64,000 nt of DNA. Origin: Nocardioides sp. (GTDB lineage: Bacteria; Actinomycetota; Actinomycetes; Propionibacteriales; Nocardioidaceae). Positions 17,000 through 27,035 of this stretch are shown here, one piece after another. Every line of letters starts with the position of its first letter. The stretch's first letter is position 1. The notes below the pieces were generated by a model. It searched no databases, was not told the DNA's origin, and worked only from the letters and a program-made list of their open reading frames with translations. Where the stretch lies: contig NZ_JAURVJ010000213.1 of the NCBI RefSeq assembly GCF_030655615.1, positions 17,036-81,035 of the forward strand, given 5' to 3'. The translations under genes were made by a program, and so were the position numbers.

Positions 17000-17488
17000 T
17001 CACGCCTCCTCGCGCCGTACGACGGGCAGCACCAGCCACAGCAGCGTGAAGAAGACCAGCGCGACCCCGAACGCCACCAGCGCCGGCACGGTGCCCACGG
17101 TGACGTCGAAGACCAGGTAGAGCACCCCGGAGCTGGTGAGCGCGAGCATCCCGAGCCCGGCCCGGGCGGCCTTGTTGGCCGACTCGACGATCCAGCGCCG
17201 CTGGCCGCGCCGGAACAGCATCCGGTGGAACGCGACGGGTGCCACGACGAAGCCGGTCGACAGCACCGACCCGCAGAGCACCGCGAGGTAGACGCGGACC
17301 TGGCCGTCGGTGAGGTCGGCGTACCGGCTCGAGAACGGCACCGTCAGCAGGAACCCGGCCAGGATCTGCGACCCGGTCTGGGTCACCCGCAGCTCCTGGA
17401 GCAGCTCGTTCCAGTTGCGGGTGACCTTCTCGTCCGGTGTCTCGTGGCTGTCCCCGTCAGCGTGCCCGTCAGCGTGCCCGTCCACCAT
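17000..17488 (-). CDS. DUF6328 family membrane protein
   Basis: The 162-residue protein has a His/Asp-rich N-terminus with a short GHADGHADGDSH repeat. The family signature RNWNELLQELRVTQTGSQILAGFLLTVPF follows, then four hydrophobic segments (about 50-70, 85-105, 115-135 and 138-158). DUF6328 proteins are small actinobacterial four-helix membrane proteins of unknown role. The His-Asp repeat could bind metal, but this is a guess. It is divergent from leuA. Confidence 0.75.
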   Translation of the reverse strand: MVDGHADGHADGDSHETPDEKVTRNWNELLQELRVTQTGSQILAGFLLTVPFSSRYADLTDGQVRVYLAVLCGSVLSTGFVVAPVAFHRMLFRRGQRRWIVESANKAARAGLGMLALTSSGVLYLVFDVTVGTVPALVAFGVALVFFTLLWLVLPVVRREEA

Positions 17489-17541
17489 CCGAGCACCGTA
17501 CCGATCAGGCGTCCCGGGTGACCGGCTATGGTGAGGCGGTC

Positions 17542-17567
17542 ATGATGCGCCGACTCCTCCTTCGCTG

Positions 17568-17583
<16 letters not shown>
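17542..17583 (+). CDS. leuA leader peptide MMRRLLLRCRSEV
   Basis: This 13-codon ORF runs ATG ATG CGC CGA CTC CTC CTT ... GTC TGA, with three consecutive leucine codons and a gagg ribosome binding site 6 nt upstream. It ends 66 bp before leuA. Consecutive codons for the pathway end product directly before the biosynthetic gene are the signature of ribosome-mediated attenuation. It is too short for the ORF track. Confidence 0.75.
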
Positions 17584-19374
<1,791 letters not shown>

Positions 19375-19402
19375 GGGACCCCCTGGGGGCCGTGGCCCTC
19401 AG

Positions 19403-19474
19403 CTGTAACTCACCGTTCGCACCACTACCCCGGCGCTACAGCACCGGGGTAGTGGTCGTAACAGTGAGTTGCAG
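19403..19474. terminator. 72-nt inverted repeat between leuA and the convergent LuxR gene
   Basis: Two 31-nt arms with 5 mismatches flank a 10-nt loop (cgctacagca). The inner 13 bp (accactaccccgg) are perfectly paired. The lack of a T-tract and the central position between convergent genes suggest a bidirectional terminator. Confidence 0.65.
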
Positions 19475-19512
19475 CGGACGGGCGGCCGCGGGCCCAGGCG
19501 AGCTGCGTCCGA

Positions 19513-19863
19513 TCAGGCCGACGTGGCCGGGCCGTAGCCGCGGTCCAGCGCCCACTGGATGGCGTGCGAGCGCTTCTCGACGCCGATCTTGCGGTAGGCC
19601 GACCGGATGAACGACTTGATCGAGTTGATCGACAGCGAGGTGGCCTCGGCGATCTCGTGGTTGCTCAGGCCGCGGGCGATCAGGTCGAGCACCTCGGCCT
19701 CGCGGCGGGTGAGCGAGCCCTCGTCGGGCGTGGGTGCGGCGCTGCTGAACACGTGGTCTCCCGAGTCCTCTGGTGTCCTGGTGGGGGTGCCGGTGGGGGT
19801 GCCGGGGGTGGCGGCCAGGGGTTCGGGGCGGGACCGGGGAACGGATGGTGCGTGCGTGGTCAC
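19513..19863 (-). CDS. LuxR-type helix-turn-helix regulator without receiver domain
   Basis: The 116-residue protein has a disordered Pro/Thr-rich N-terminus (TPGTPTGTPTRTP) and a complete LuxR/GerE helix-turn-helix over residues 48-112: SLTRREAEVLDLIARGLSNHEIAEATSLSINSIKSFIRSAYRKIGV. There is no phospho-acceptor domain. Its GTG start overlaps the stop of the large PAS sensor kinase upstream (GTGA), so the pair behaves like a two-component system whose output protein cannot be phosphorylated in the canonical way. The target genes are unknown. Confidence 0.83.
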   Translation of the reverse strand: MTTHAPSVPRSRPEPLAATPGTPTGTPTRTPEDSGDHVFSSAAPTPDEGSLTRREAEVLDLIARGLSNHEIAEATSLSINSIKSFIRSAYRKIGVEKRSHAIQWALDRGYGPATSA

Positions 19864-22643
19864 ACCGGCTGCAGCTGGTCCGTCAGCGGCAGCAGCACCC
19901 GGAAGGTCGTGCCCAGGCCCGGCTCGGAGTCCAGCGTGATCTCGCCGTCGTGCGCGCGCACGATGGCGGCGACGATGGGGAGCCCGAGGCCGGTGCCGGG
20001 GATGGCCTGCGTCTGGGCCTGCTCGCTGCGGTAGAAGCGCTGGAACACGGCGTCGTGGTCGGCCGACGGGATGCCGATCCCCGTGTCACGCACCGTCAGC
20101 ACCGCCTGGCCGCCGACGTGGGCCAGGGTCACGTCGACCCGGCCGCCGGGGGGCGTGAACTTCACGGCGTTGCCGAGCAGGTTGGCGACCAGCCGGTCGA
20201 GCTGGCTGCGGTCGCCCGCGACGGCCAGGGGCGTCGTACCGGGCTCGACGTGGACCGTGACGCCGTGCCGGGCGGGCGGCACCGAGAGCGAGTCGTAGGC
20301 CGACGCCACGCAGCTGCGCAGGTCGACCCGGGTGCGGACGCCGAGCGAGGCGTCGGACTCGAAGCCGCTCAGCAGCAGCAGGTCGTTGCAGATCGCCACC
20401 AGCCGCTGGCCGTTGCGGGCGATGGTGTCGAACATCGGGAGCTGCTCGGGGATCGGGTCGACGATGCTCCCGTCGCGCAGCATCTCGGTGTAGCCGAGGA
20501 TGCTCGTCACCGGCGTCCGCAGCTCGTGGGACACCGTCGAGACGAACTCGTCCTTGGCCCGGTCGAGCGCGCGCAGCCGCTCGACCGCGGTGCGCTCCTT
20601 CTCGAGCGCCGCCACGAGCGTCTCCTGGCCCTCGCGCTGCGCGGTCACGTCGCGGCCGACGCAGAGCAGCCCGACCCGGTCCTCGCCGAGGTCCTCGGTG
20701 ACGCTGAGCGTCATGGACACGATGAGCTCGCGGCCGTGCCGGGTGCGCCAGGTCCAGTCGCGGGGGACCGACTCGTCGCGGTCGCCGATCATGCCGACCA
20801 GGCAGAGGAACGCCGCGTGGATGCCGTCCGCGCCGGTGCGGGTGCGCAGCTGCTCGGGGTCGAAGAGCTCGATGAACGACCGGCCCTCCAGGTCCTCCGG
20901 CGTCCAGCCGAGCATCTCGCCGGCCCCGGCGTTGACCAGGGTGATCCGGCCCGCGCCGTCGACGCCGACGAGGGCGGTGGCGATCGAGGCCGACAGCAGG
21001 TGCGACATCAGCCCGGTCGTGCTGCGCTCGGAGGTGACGTCGATGCCGGTGATGACGGCGTAGGACGCCGCGCCGTGCTCGTCGGCGACGACGTTGGTGT
21101 TCCACACGATGCGCAGCGGCTCGCCGTCGGCGGTGAGGCCGAGCCGTTCGGTGACCATGGGGTAGCCCGAGCGGTTGGGCCACAGGTACATGGCCTCGGT
21201 CTCGGCCCGGCTCAGCGCCGCGATCGGCAGGTCCCAGACCGGGCGGCCCACGAGGTCGTCGTCGGCGAAGCCGGTGATGGCGCGGGTCGCGGCGTTGACG
21301 CGGACGACCGTGCCGAGGGCGTCGGTGACCAGGATGACGCAGGCCGTCGTGTCGAGGGTGGCGTCGTTGAGACGGGTCGCGGCGACCAGCTGGCGCTGGG
21401 CGTCGTGCTCCTGGGTGACGTCGAGCAGCTGGGCGGAGTAGATCCGCGAGCCGTCGCGCCAGTCGAGCGCCGCGATCGCCACCTCGAGCCGCGAGCCGGC
21501 GCGTCCGAGGGCGACCGCGTGCCCGTGCCACCCGTCGGCGCGCCCGCGGAGCAGCCGCACCAACCCCTGGTCCGCGCGGTCGAAGGTGTCGAGCACGCTG
21601 TCGAGCCGGCGGCCGGCGACGTCCTCGCGGGAGGACCCGAGGATCGTGCACGCGGCGTCGTTGAGCTCGTCGATGCGCAGGACGCCGCCCAGGTCGCGGA
21701 GCAGCACCATGCCCAGCGGCGACTCGGTGAAGCTGCGGTGGAAGATGTGCTCGTCGGCGGCGACCCGCTCCAGCAGCCGGAGCCGCTGGCGCACGGTGAG
21801 CGCGAGCGGCAGCGCGACCAGTGCTGTCGCGAGCACGTAGGTCAGCACGACCAGGCCCGTGGTCGCCCGGTCGATGTCGGCGGCCGCCACCGGTCCGGCG
21901 CCCGCGGCGGTCGCCGTCGTCACCGCGACCGCGAACCCGACGAGCTGGGCCGCCACGACGCCGGCGTCGAACCGCAGGGCGGCCCACACGAGCACCGGGA
22001 TGGGCAGGAACGTCAGCGGGGTGTCCTGGCTGGGTGCGAAGACGGCGGCCGTGACGGCGCAGAGCAGGAGCACCTGGACCAGGAGCTCGCCCGCCGACTC
22101 GGCCCGGGCCCGGACCTCGTGGCCGAGCAGCGCAAGCGCGCAGAGGAGCAGTGTCGGTACGGCGTGCTGGGCGCCGAGGAGCAGGAGCTCCTCACCCGAC
22201 GGGCCGGGCCCGCCGCCCCCCGCCGCGAAGGGCTCGGCGAGCCCGATCACGCCGCACGTGACCGAGGCGGCGACGACCGCGAGGAGGTCGCGCTGGGTGA
22301 TCAGCCGGGCACCGCGGCGCCCCCCCCGGGTGACCACGAGCGCGCCGGCCACGGCCGCGAGCGCGTGCAGCCCCGCGGTCGTGGCGGCCGGCCGGAGGTC
22401 GTCGCCTGCAAGCAAGCCGACCGCGGTGCCCAGCACCGCCAGGGTCACGACCAGCAGGGGCCACCGGCGTACGGGGGTCAGGGCGACGAGCGCGACCCCG
22501 AGCCCCACGCTGGTCCACCAGGACGCGAGCGCCGACACCGACTCGAGGTCGAGGGTCAGGGCGACGTCGACCGCCACGACCGCCGTCAGCAGTGCGATCG
22601 TAGGGCGGCCCGCGAGTGCGCAGGGGGAGGCCACGCTCCACAT
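19860..22643 (-). CDS. Multi-PAS membrane sensor histidine kinase
   Basis: About 927 residues. The N-terminus has eight or so hydrophobic segments (residues 1-260, a MASE-like membrane sensor), then three PAS/PAC repeats (about 275-640), a HisKA dimerisation domain with FVSTVSHELRTPVTS near residue 690 and a HATPase domain with [17 protein letters not shown] and DTGIGIP. It phosphorylates itself on the SHELRTP histidine; no receiver domain partner is adjacent, only a stand-alone LuxR protein. The start is uncertain: ATG 22643 (MWSVAS) or GTG 22673, neither with a clear ribosome binding site. The 1068-residue plus-strand ORF here is a GC shadow. Confidence 0.85.
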   Translation of the reverse strand: MWSVASPCALAGRPTIALLTAVVAVDVALTLDLESVSALASWWTSVGLGVALVALTPVRRWPLLVVTLAVLGTAVGLLAGDDLRPAATTAGLHALAAVAGALVVTRGGRRGARLITQRDLLAVVAASVTCGVIGLAEPFAAGGGGPGPSGEELLLLGAQHAVPTLLLCALALLGHEVRARAESAGELLVQVLLLCAVTAAVFAPSQDTPLTFLPIPVLVWAALRFDAGVVAAQLVGFAVAVTTATAAGAGPVAAADIDRATTGLVVLTYVLATALVALPLALTVRQRLRLLERVAADEHIFHRSFTESPLGMVLLRDLGGVLRIDELNDAACTILGSSREDVAGRRLDSVLDTFDRADQGLVRLLRGRADGWHGHAVALGRAGSRLEVAIAALDWRDGSRIYSAQLLDVTQEHDAQRQLVAATRLNDATLDTTACVILVTDALGTVVRVNAATRAITGFADDDLVGRPVWDLPIAALSRAETEAMYLWPNRSGYPMVTERLGLTADGEPLRIVWNTNVVADEHGAASYAVITGIDVTSERSTTGLMSHLLSASIATALVGVDGAGRITLVNAGAGEMLGWTPEDLEGRSFIELFDPEQLRTRTGADGIHAAFLCLVGMIGDRDESVPRDWTWRTRHGRELIVSMTLSVTEDLGEDRVGLLCVGRDVTAQREGQETLVAALEKERTAVERLRALDRAKDEFVSTVSHELRTPVTSILGYTEMLRDGSIVDPIPEQLPMFDTIARNGQRLVAICNDLLLLSGFESDASLGVRTRVDLRSCVASAYDSLSVPPARHGVTVHVEPGTTPLAVAGDRSQLDRLVANLLGNAVKFTPPGGRVDVTLAHVGGQAVLTVRDTGIGIPSADHDAVFQRFYRSEQAQTQAIPGTGLGLPIVAAIVRAHDGEITLDSEPGLGTTFRVLLPLTDQLQPV

Positions 22644-22732
22644 TGTCGAACAGGGGCCGCGCCCCCGAGGCACTTTTCGGAGAACCCGTCACCTGGCCGC
22701 CCGGACGGCTGCCGCGGGCTACCCTCTCCGGC

Positions 22733-23599
22733 ATGTTGGTCTCCGAGCGCATCGGCCAGTTCTTCCTGCAGAGCGACTCGGGACGCGACCGGCTCGAGTA
22801 CACCGAGTACGGCACCGGTGACTCCTGGGTCGTGCTGGTCCACGGCCAGCTCATGCCGCGCCGGATGCAGCAGCCGCTCGCCCGGGCCCTCGCCTCCGAG
22901 GGCCTGCACGTCGTCACCGTCGACCTGCTCGGCCACGGCCGCTCCGACCGGCCCGCCGACCCGCTCGTCTACTCGATGACGGCGTTCGGCGAGCAGGTCC
23001 TGGCCCTGCTCGACCACCTCGGCGCGCCCCAGGCCGTCATCGGCGGGACCTCGCTCGGCGCCAACGTGTCGCTCGAGGTCGCCGCGGCGGCCCCCGAGCG
23101 CGTCCGCGGGCTGATCCTCGAGATGCCGGTGCTCGACAACGCCGTCGAGGCCGGGATCGTCGCGTTCGCGCCGCTCATGTTCGCCGCGCGCTTCCTGCCC
23201 TTCACCGTCAACGGCCTGCGCCGGGTCACCAAGCCCGTGCCGCGCGGGATCGTGCCGTTCTGGGTCGGCATCGCGCTCGACACCTGCAACCAGCGCGCCG
23301 ACTCGATGGCCGCCGTGGTCCACGGCATCTTCTTCGGCCGCGTCGCCCCGTCGTCCAAGGTGCGCCGCGCCATGACCATGCCGGCCCTGGTCGTCGGGCA
23401 CCCCTCCGACCCGATCCACCCCGCCGCCGACGCGGCGATGCTCGCGGCCGAGATGCCCCACGCGACCTTCGTACGCGCCCACAGCATCCTCGAGTGGCGC
23501 CTCTGGCCCGACCGCCTCGACCGGGAGGCCGTCGACTTCGCCCTCGGCTGCTGGAAGAAGGAGGCGCGCGCGCGTCGTCCCCGAGGCTCCACCGCCTGA
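22733..23599 (+). CDS. Alpha/beta hydrolase
   Basis: The 288-residue protein has an alpha/beta hydrolase fold with oxyanion HGQ near residue 38, nucleophile elbow GGTSLGANVSL (Ser near residue 107), the acidic residue in VVGHPSDPIHP and His in VRAHSILEWR, so the Ser-Asp-His triad appears intact. The substrate is unknown. ATG 22733 is favoured; the track start 22616 lies in the antisense 5' end of the sensor kinase. It reads towards recO with a 16-bp gap and may be co-transcribed. Confidence 0.85.
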   Translation: MLVSERIGQFFLQSDSGRDRLEYTEYGTGDSWVVLVHGQLMPRRMQQPLARALASEGLHVVTVDLLGHGRSDRPADPLVYSMTAFGEQVLALLDHLGAPQAVIGGTSLGANVSLEVAAAAPERVRGLILEMPVLDNAVEAGIVAFAPLMFAARFLPFTVNGLRRVTKPVPRGIVPFWVGIALDTCNQRADSMAAVVHGIFFGRVAPSSKVRRAMTMPALVVGHPSDPIHPAADAAMLAAEMPHATFVRAHSILEWRLWPDRLDREAVDFALGCWKKEARARRPRGSTA

Positions 23600-23615
23600 G
23601 GGGGATGATGGGCGG

Positions 23616-24344
23616 GTGCCTCTCTACCGCGACGAGGCGGTCGTGCTGCGCACCCACAAGCTGGGCGAGGCCGACCGCATCATCACCCTGCTGACCCGCC
23701 ACCACGGGCGGGTCCGCGCCGTCGCCAAGGGCGTCCGTCGTACGACGTCGAAGTTCGGCTCCCGCCTCGAGCCCTTCACCCACGTCGACCTCCAGCTCGC
23801 CGAGGGCCGCACCTTCGACATCGTCACCCAGGCCGAGACGCGCTCGCTGTTCCACGCCCAGATGGGCAACGACTACGACCGCTACACCTCGGGCACCGCG
23901 ATGCTCGAGACCGCCGACCGGCTCGTCCCCGAGGAGAAGGAGCCCGCGGTGCAGCAGTTCCTGCTCCTCGTCGGCGGCCTCCGCGCCCTCTCCGCCCCCG
24001 ACCGCCGCCCCCTCCAGGTGCTCGACTCCTACGTCCTGCGCTCGCTCTCCGTCGCCGGCTACGCCCCGACGTTCGACCACTGCGCCCACTGCGGCATCGC
24101 CGGACCCCACCGGTGGTTCAACCCCTCCATGGGCGGCGCCCTCTGCGCCACCTGCCGCATCCCCGGGTCCGCCTCACCGGCTCCCGAGACCCTCCTCGTC
24201 CTCGGCGCCCTGCTCGCCGGCGACTGGGACGCCGTCCACGCCACCGACGACCGACAGCTCCGCGAGGCCAGCACCCTCGTCGCCGCCTTCCTCACCTGGC
24301 ACCTCGAGCGGCAGCTGCGCTCCTGGGAGCACGTCCAGCGCTAG
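23616..24344 (+). CDS. recO: DNA repair protein RecO
   Basis: RecO helps load RecA onto SSB-coated DNA in the RecFOR pathway. The 242-residue protein has an N-terminal OB fold beginning PLYRDEAVVLRTHKLGEADRI, the GVRRTTSKFGSRLEPF region and a C-terminal helical domain with a four-Cys zinc site (CAHCG ... CATCR, near residues 152-186). The length is normal. The GTG at 23616 follows the hydrolase gene. The recO-uppS order is conserved in actinobacteria. Confidence 0.94.
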   Translation: MPLYRDEAVVLRTHKLGEADRIITLLTRHHGRVRAVAKGVRRTTSKFGSRLEPFTHVDLQLAEGRTFDIVTQAETRSLFHAQMGNDYDRYTSGTAMLETADRLVPEEKEPAVQQFLLLVGGLRALSAPDRRPLQVLDSYVLRSLSVAGYAPTFDHCAHCGIAGPHRWFNPSMGGALCATCRIPGSASPAPETLLVLGALLAGDWDAVHATDDRQLREASTLVAAFLTWHLERQLRSWEHVQR

Positions 24345-24405
24345 CGCGCGCCCTCGACGGCGTCGTGCTCGCGAGGCTCGAGTGCTGGTCGTCCGACCCG
24401 ACCTG

Positions 24406-24482
24406 TGCGCCGACTCGGCGTACAGGCTGAGTCTCTGCGCCGACTCGGCGCGATCTGGTTCGCACTCTGCGCCGACTCGGCG
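24406..24482. repeat. Three direct repeats of a 15-bp near-palindrome
   Basis: The sequence tgcgccgactcggcg occurs exactly at 24406-24420, 24436-24450 and 24468-24482, spaced 30 and 32 bp (about three helical turns). Each is nearly self-complementary (cgccga / tcggcg). They fill the recO-uppS gap and end 27 bp before the uppS start, where operator sites would be expected. Confidence 0.65.
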
Positions 24483-24508
24483 GTGGGTCGGGGACGTGGA
24501 TCCCTAGG

Positions 24509-25282
24509 GTGGTGGGTGTGAAGCGCGCTGTCCGACGACCAACGCCGCACCCGTCCGGGGCGACGCCGCCGAGCATCCCGCCCGAGCTCGTGCCCCGGCA
24601 CGTGGCGATCGTGATGGACGGCAACGGGCGGTGGGCCAAGGAGCGGGGGCTTCCGCGGACGCGGGGGCACGAGGCGGGGGAGGCCTCGCTGTTCGACGTC
24701 GTCGAGGGGGCCATCGAGATCGGGGTCAAGGCGGTCTCGGCCTATGCGTTCTCCACCGAGAACTGGACGCGCTCGCCCGACGAGGTCAAGTTCCTCATGG
24801 GGTTCAACCGCGAGGTGATCCGCCGGCGGCGCGACGAGATGCACGAGCTCGGGGTGCGGGTGCGGTGGGCCGGGCGGGCGCCGCGGCTGTGGAAGTCGGT
24901 GGTCAAGGAGCTCCAGGTCGCCGAGGAGCTGACCCGCGACAACGACGTGCTGACCCTGACGATGTGCGTCAACTACGGCGGCCGGGCCGAGCTGGCCGAC
25001 GCCGCCCGGTCGATCGCCCGTGAGGTCGCCGCGGGCCGGCTCAACCCCGACAAGATCGACGAGAAGACCTTCGCCAAGCACCTCTACGTGCCCGAGCAGT
25101 CCGAGGCCGACCTCGTCTGGCGGACCTCGGGGGAGCAGCGGCTGTCCAACTTCGTGCTGTGGCAGGCGGCGTACGCCGAGATGGTCTTCACCGACATCCT
25201 CTGGCCCGACGTCGACCGGCTCGCCCTGTGGCGGGCGATCGAGATCTACGCCGAGCGCGACCGGCGCTACGGCCGGGCCTGA
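24509..25282 (+). CDS. uppS: Isoprenyl (undecaprenyl-type) diphosphate synthase
   Basis: This cis-prenyltransferase makes the polyprenyl carrier lipid for peptidoglycan and cell-wall polymers. The 257-residue protein has the hallmark [26 protein letters not shown] (catalytic Asp in MDGNGRW) near residues 35-60 and the C-terminal [21 protein letters not shown] signature. In actinobacteria the product is often decaprenyl; chain length cannot be read here. GTG 24509 or GTG 24518 could be the start. It follows recO across a 164-bp gap carrying three repeats. Confidence 0.93.
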   Translation: MVGVKRAVRRPTPHPSGATPPSIPPELVPRHVAIVMDGNGRWAKERGLPRTRGHEAGEASLFDVVEGAIEIGVKAVSAYAFSTENWTRSPDEVKFLMGFNREVIRRRRDEMHELGVRVRWAGRAPRLWKSVVKELQVAEELTRDNDVLTLTMCVNYGGRAELADAARSIAREVAAGRLNPDKIDEKTFAKHLYVPEQSEADLVWRTSGEQRLSNFVLWQAAYAEMVFTDILWPDVDRLALWRAIEIYAERDRRYGRA

Positions 25283-25301
25283 GCGACGCTGGGCGACCGG
25301 A

Positions 25302-25433
25302 TCAGCCGGCGGCGTTCTTGAGCAGCCACTCGTCGACGGCCCGGTCGGTGTCGGCCTCGACCTCGTAGGCGTCCTCGGAGGTGATCGTGTCCTCGAGCCG
25401 GATCGGCGCCGGCAGCTCGGAGAATCGGCTCAT
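25302..25433 (-). CDS. 43-residue acidic micro-protein coupled to zur
   Basis: The ORF encodes MSRFSELPAPIRLEDTITSE... ending WLLKNAAG; its ATG overlaps the zur stop codon (ATGA). It is acidic with no Cys, His cluster or membrane helix. Overlap with the zinc regulator gene and ordinary codon use support real translation. It is missing from the ORF track as a separate entry. Function unknown. Confidence 0.6.
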   Translation of the reverse strand: MSRFSELPAPIRLEDTITSEDAYEVEADTDRAVDEWLLKNAAG

Positions 25434-25843
25434 GCCTCGACGGTACGCCGACGGCGGCACGGCGCACAGGTCCCGAACACCTCGAGCGTGTGGCTGACGT
25501 CGATGAAGCCGTGCTCGTCGGCGACGGCCCGCGTCCACCGCTCGACCGCGGGCCCCTCGACCTCCTCGGTCGCCCCGCAGGTACGGCAGACGAGGTGGTG
25601 GTGGTGCGTGGCCGAGCACCGGCGGTACGTCGTCTCGCCGCCCTCCGCCCGGAGCAGGTCGACCTCGCCGGCGTCGGCGAGCCGCTGCAGCGTGCGGTAG
25701 ACGGTCGCCAGCGCGACCGGCTCGCCGCGCCGCTCGAGCAGGGCGTGGATCTCCTGCGCGGAGCGGAACCCGTCGGCGGAGTCCAGGGCCTCGACGACGG
25801 CCGTGCGCTGCCGCGTCGGCCTGACCGGCTGACTACTTGTCAT
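25430..25843 (-). CDS. zur: Zinc uptake regulator Zur (Fur family)
   Basis: The 137-residue Fur-family repressor has a winged-helix domain (about 1-80, with RPTRQRTAVVEAL and ATVYRTLQRLADAGEVDLL) and a C-terminal metal domain. The latter has the HHHHLVCRTCG zinc site and CAPCRRR second cysteine pair, the Zur/FurB arrangement. Being downstream of znuCB and with Zur-type boxes upstream of znuA, it is called as the zinc sensor rather than an iron Fur. In mycobacteria the orthologous gene also lies close to recO/uppS. It is separated from znuB by 181 bp, so it may have its own promoter. Confidence 0.88.
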   Translation of the reverse strand: MTSSQPVRPTRQRTAVVEALDSADGFRSAQEIHALLERRGEPVALATVYRTLQRLADAGEVDLLRAEGGETTYRRCSATHHHHLVCRTCGATEEVEGPAVERWTRAVADEHGFIDVSHTLEVFGTCAPCRRRRTVEA

Positions 25844-26024
25844 GGGTGACCACCAGGATGCAAGCGGGCGCCCGGCGCCCGGGCCACACTCCTACCGGGC
25901 CACACGGCGCACGTCGGGAGGAGTCGGCCCCCGTGCCGGTCCTGCCCACCGAACCGGACTGGCGGCAGCGTGGGCAGGTGGTGCGGGCAAGGCGGCACGA
26001 GTCGACTCCTCACGACAAATCGAT

Positions 26025-27035
26025 TCAGTGCTCGTCGTAGTGCTCGCCGTGGACGGCGTGGCGGTGGCCGTCGTGCACGTAGTCGACGTGGTCGTCGTGG
26101 GGCACGGCGACGTGCCCGCACTCGGGGCCGTGGTCGTGAGTCTCGTGCCCGTGGTCGTCGCTGACGTCGTGGCCGAGCGGCTCATCGGCGAACGGGGTGC
26201 GCAGCCGGGCTCGGTGGCGGAGCCAGACGCCCACGGGCCAGGTGACGACGAAGCCGAGGAGCGAGAGCAGCACGATGGTCGGGCCGGGCGCCACCTGCGC
26301 CTGGTAGGACGCGAACGCCGCCACCACCAGGCCGCCCACCGACGCGAGCGCGCCAAGGAGCATGGCCGCGCCGAGCGTCGTGCGGAACGAGCGGGAGAGC
26401 TGCTGCGAGGTCGCGACCGGCACCACCATCAGCGCCGAGACGAGCAGCAGGCCGACGGTCCGCATCGCGACGGTGACGCTGACCGCGGCGAGCACGGCGA
26501 CGAGCAGGTTGTAGAACCGGACGCGCAGCCCGGCGACGCGCGCGAACTCCGGGTCCTGCGCGACCGCGAACAGCTGGGCCGCCAGCCCGACGCACACCCC
26601 GATGACGATCGCTGCGAGCACCATCGTGACGACCACGTCGCCGGCGGAGATGGTGGTGATCGAGCCAAAGAGGTACTGCTGCAGCCGGGCCGCGCTCTGG
26701 TTGCCCAGGCCGGTGATGAGGACGCCGCCCGCGAGGCCGCCGTAGAACAGCAGCGCCAGCGCGACGTCGCCGTTGGTGTGCCCACGCTCGCGGATCAGCT
26801 CGATCGCGATCGCGCCGAGCACGGCGACCACGACCGCGGTCCACGTGGGGGACCAGCCGGTCAGCAGGCCGATCGCGACGCCGGTGACGGCCACGTGGCC
26901 GATGCCGTCGCCCATCAGCGCGAGGCGCCGCTGCACGAGGTAGGTGCCGACCGCCGGTGCGGCGACGCCGGTGAAGAGCGCGGCCAGCAGCGCGCGCTGC
27001 ATGAAGGGCAGGCTGAACAGCTCGGCGGGGCTCAT
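26025..27035 (-). CDS. znuB: Zinc ABC transporter permease
   Basis: The 336-residue ABC-3 family permease has about eight membrane helices. It begins MSPAELFSLPFMQRALLAALFTG and includes the family GDGIGHVAVTGVAIG segment. The C-terminal 55 residues are an unusual soluble His-rich tail (HDVSDDHGHETHDHGPECG and HDGHRHAVHGEHYDEH), probably a zinc buffer or sensor. Its ATG overlaps the znuC stop. It works with ZnuA and ZnuC to import zinc. Confidence 0.92.
   Translation of the reverse strand: MSPAELFSLPFMQRALLAALFTGVAAPAVGTYLVQRRLALMGDGIGHVAVTGVAIGLLTGWSPTWTAVVVAVLGAIAIELIRERGHTNGDVALALLFYGGLAGGVLITGLGNQSAARLQQYLFGSITTISAGDVVVTMVLAAIVIGVCVGLAAQLFAVAQDPEFARVAGLRVRFYNLLVAVLAAVSVTVAMRTVGLLLVSALMVVPVATSQQLSRSFRTTLGAAMLLGALASVGGLVVAAFASYQAQVAPGPTIVLLSLLGFVVTWPVGVWLRHRARLRTPFADEPLGHDVSDDHGHETHDHGPECGHVAVPHDDHVDYVHDGHRHAVHGEHYDEH

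Noticed and set aside
19773-22979. 1068-residue plus-strand ORF antisense to the sensor kinase
   Set aside because: It is a GC-rich shadow: low-complexity Arg/Gly/Asp/Glu composition, no domain, and it covers a complete kinase on the other strand.
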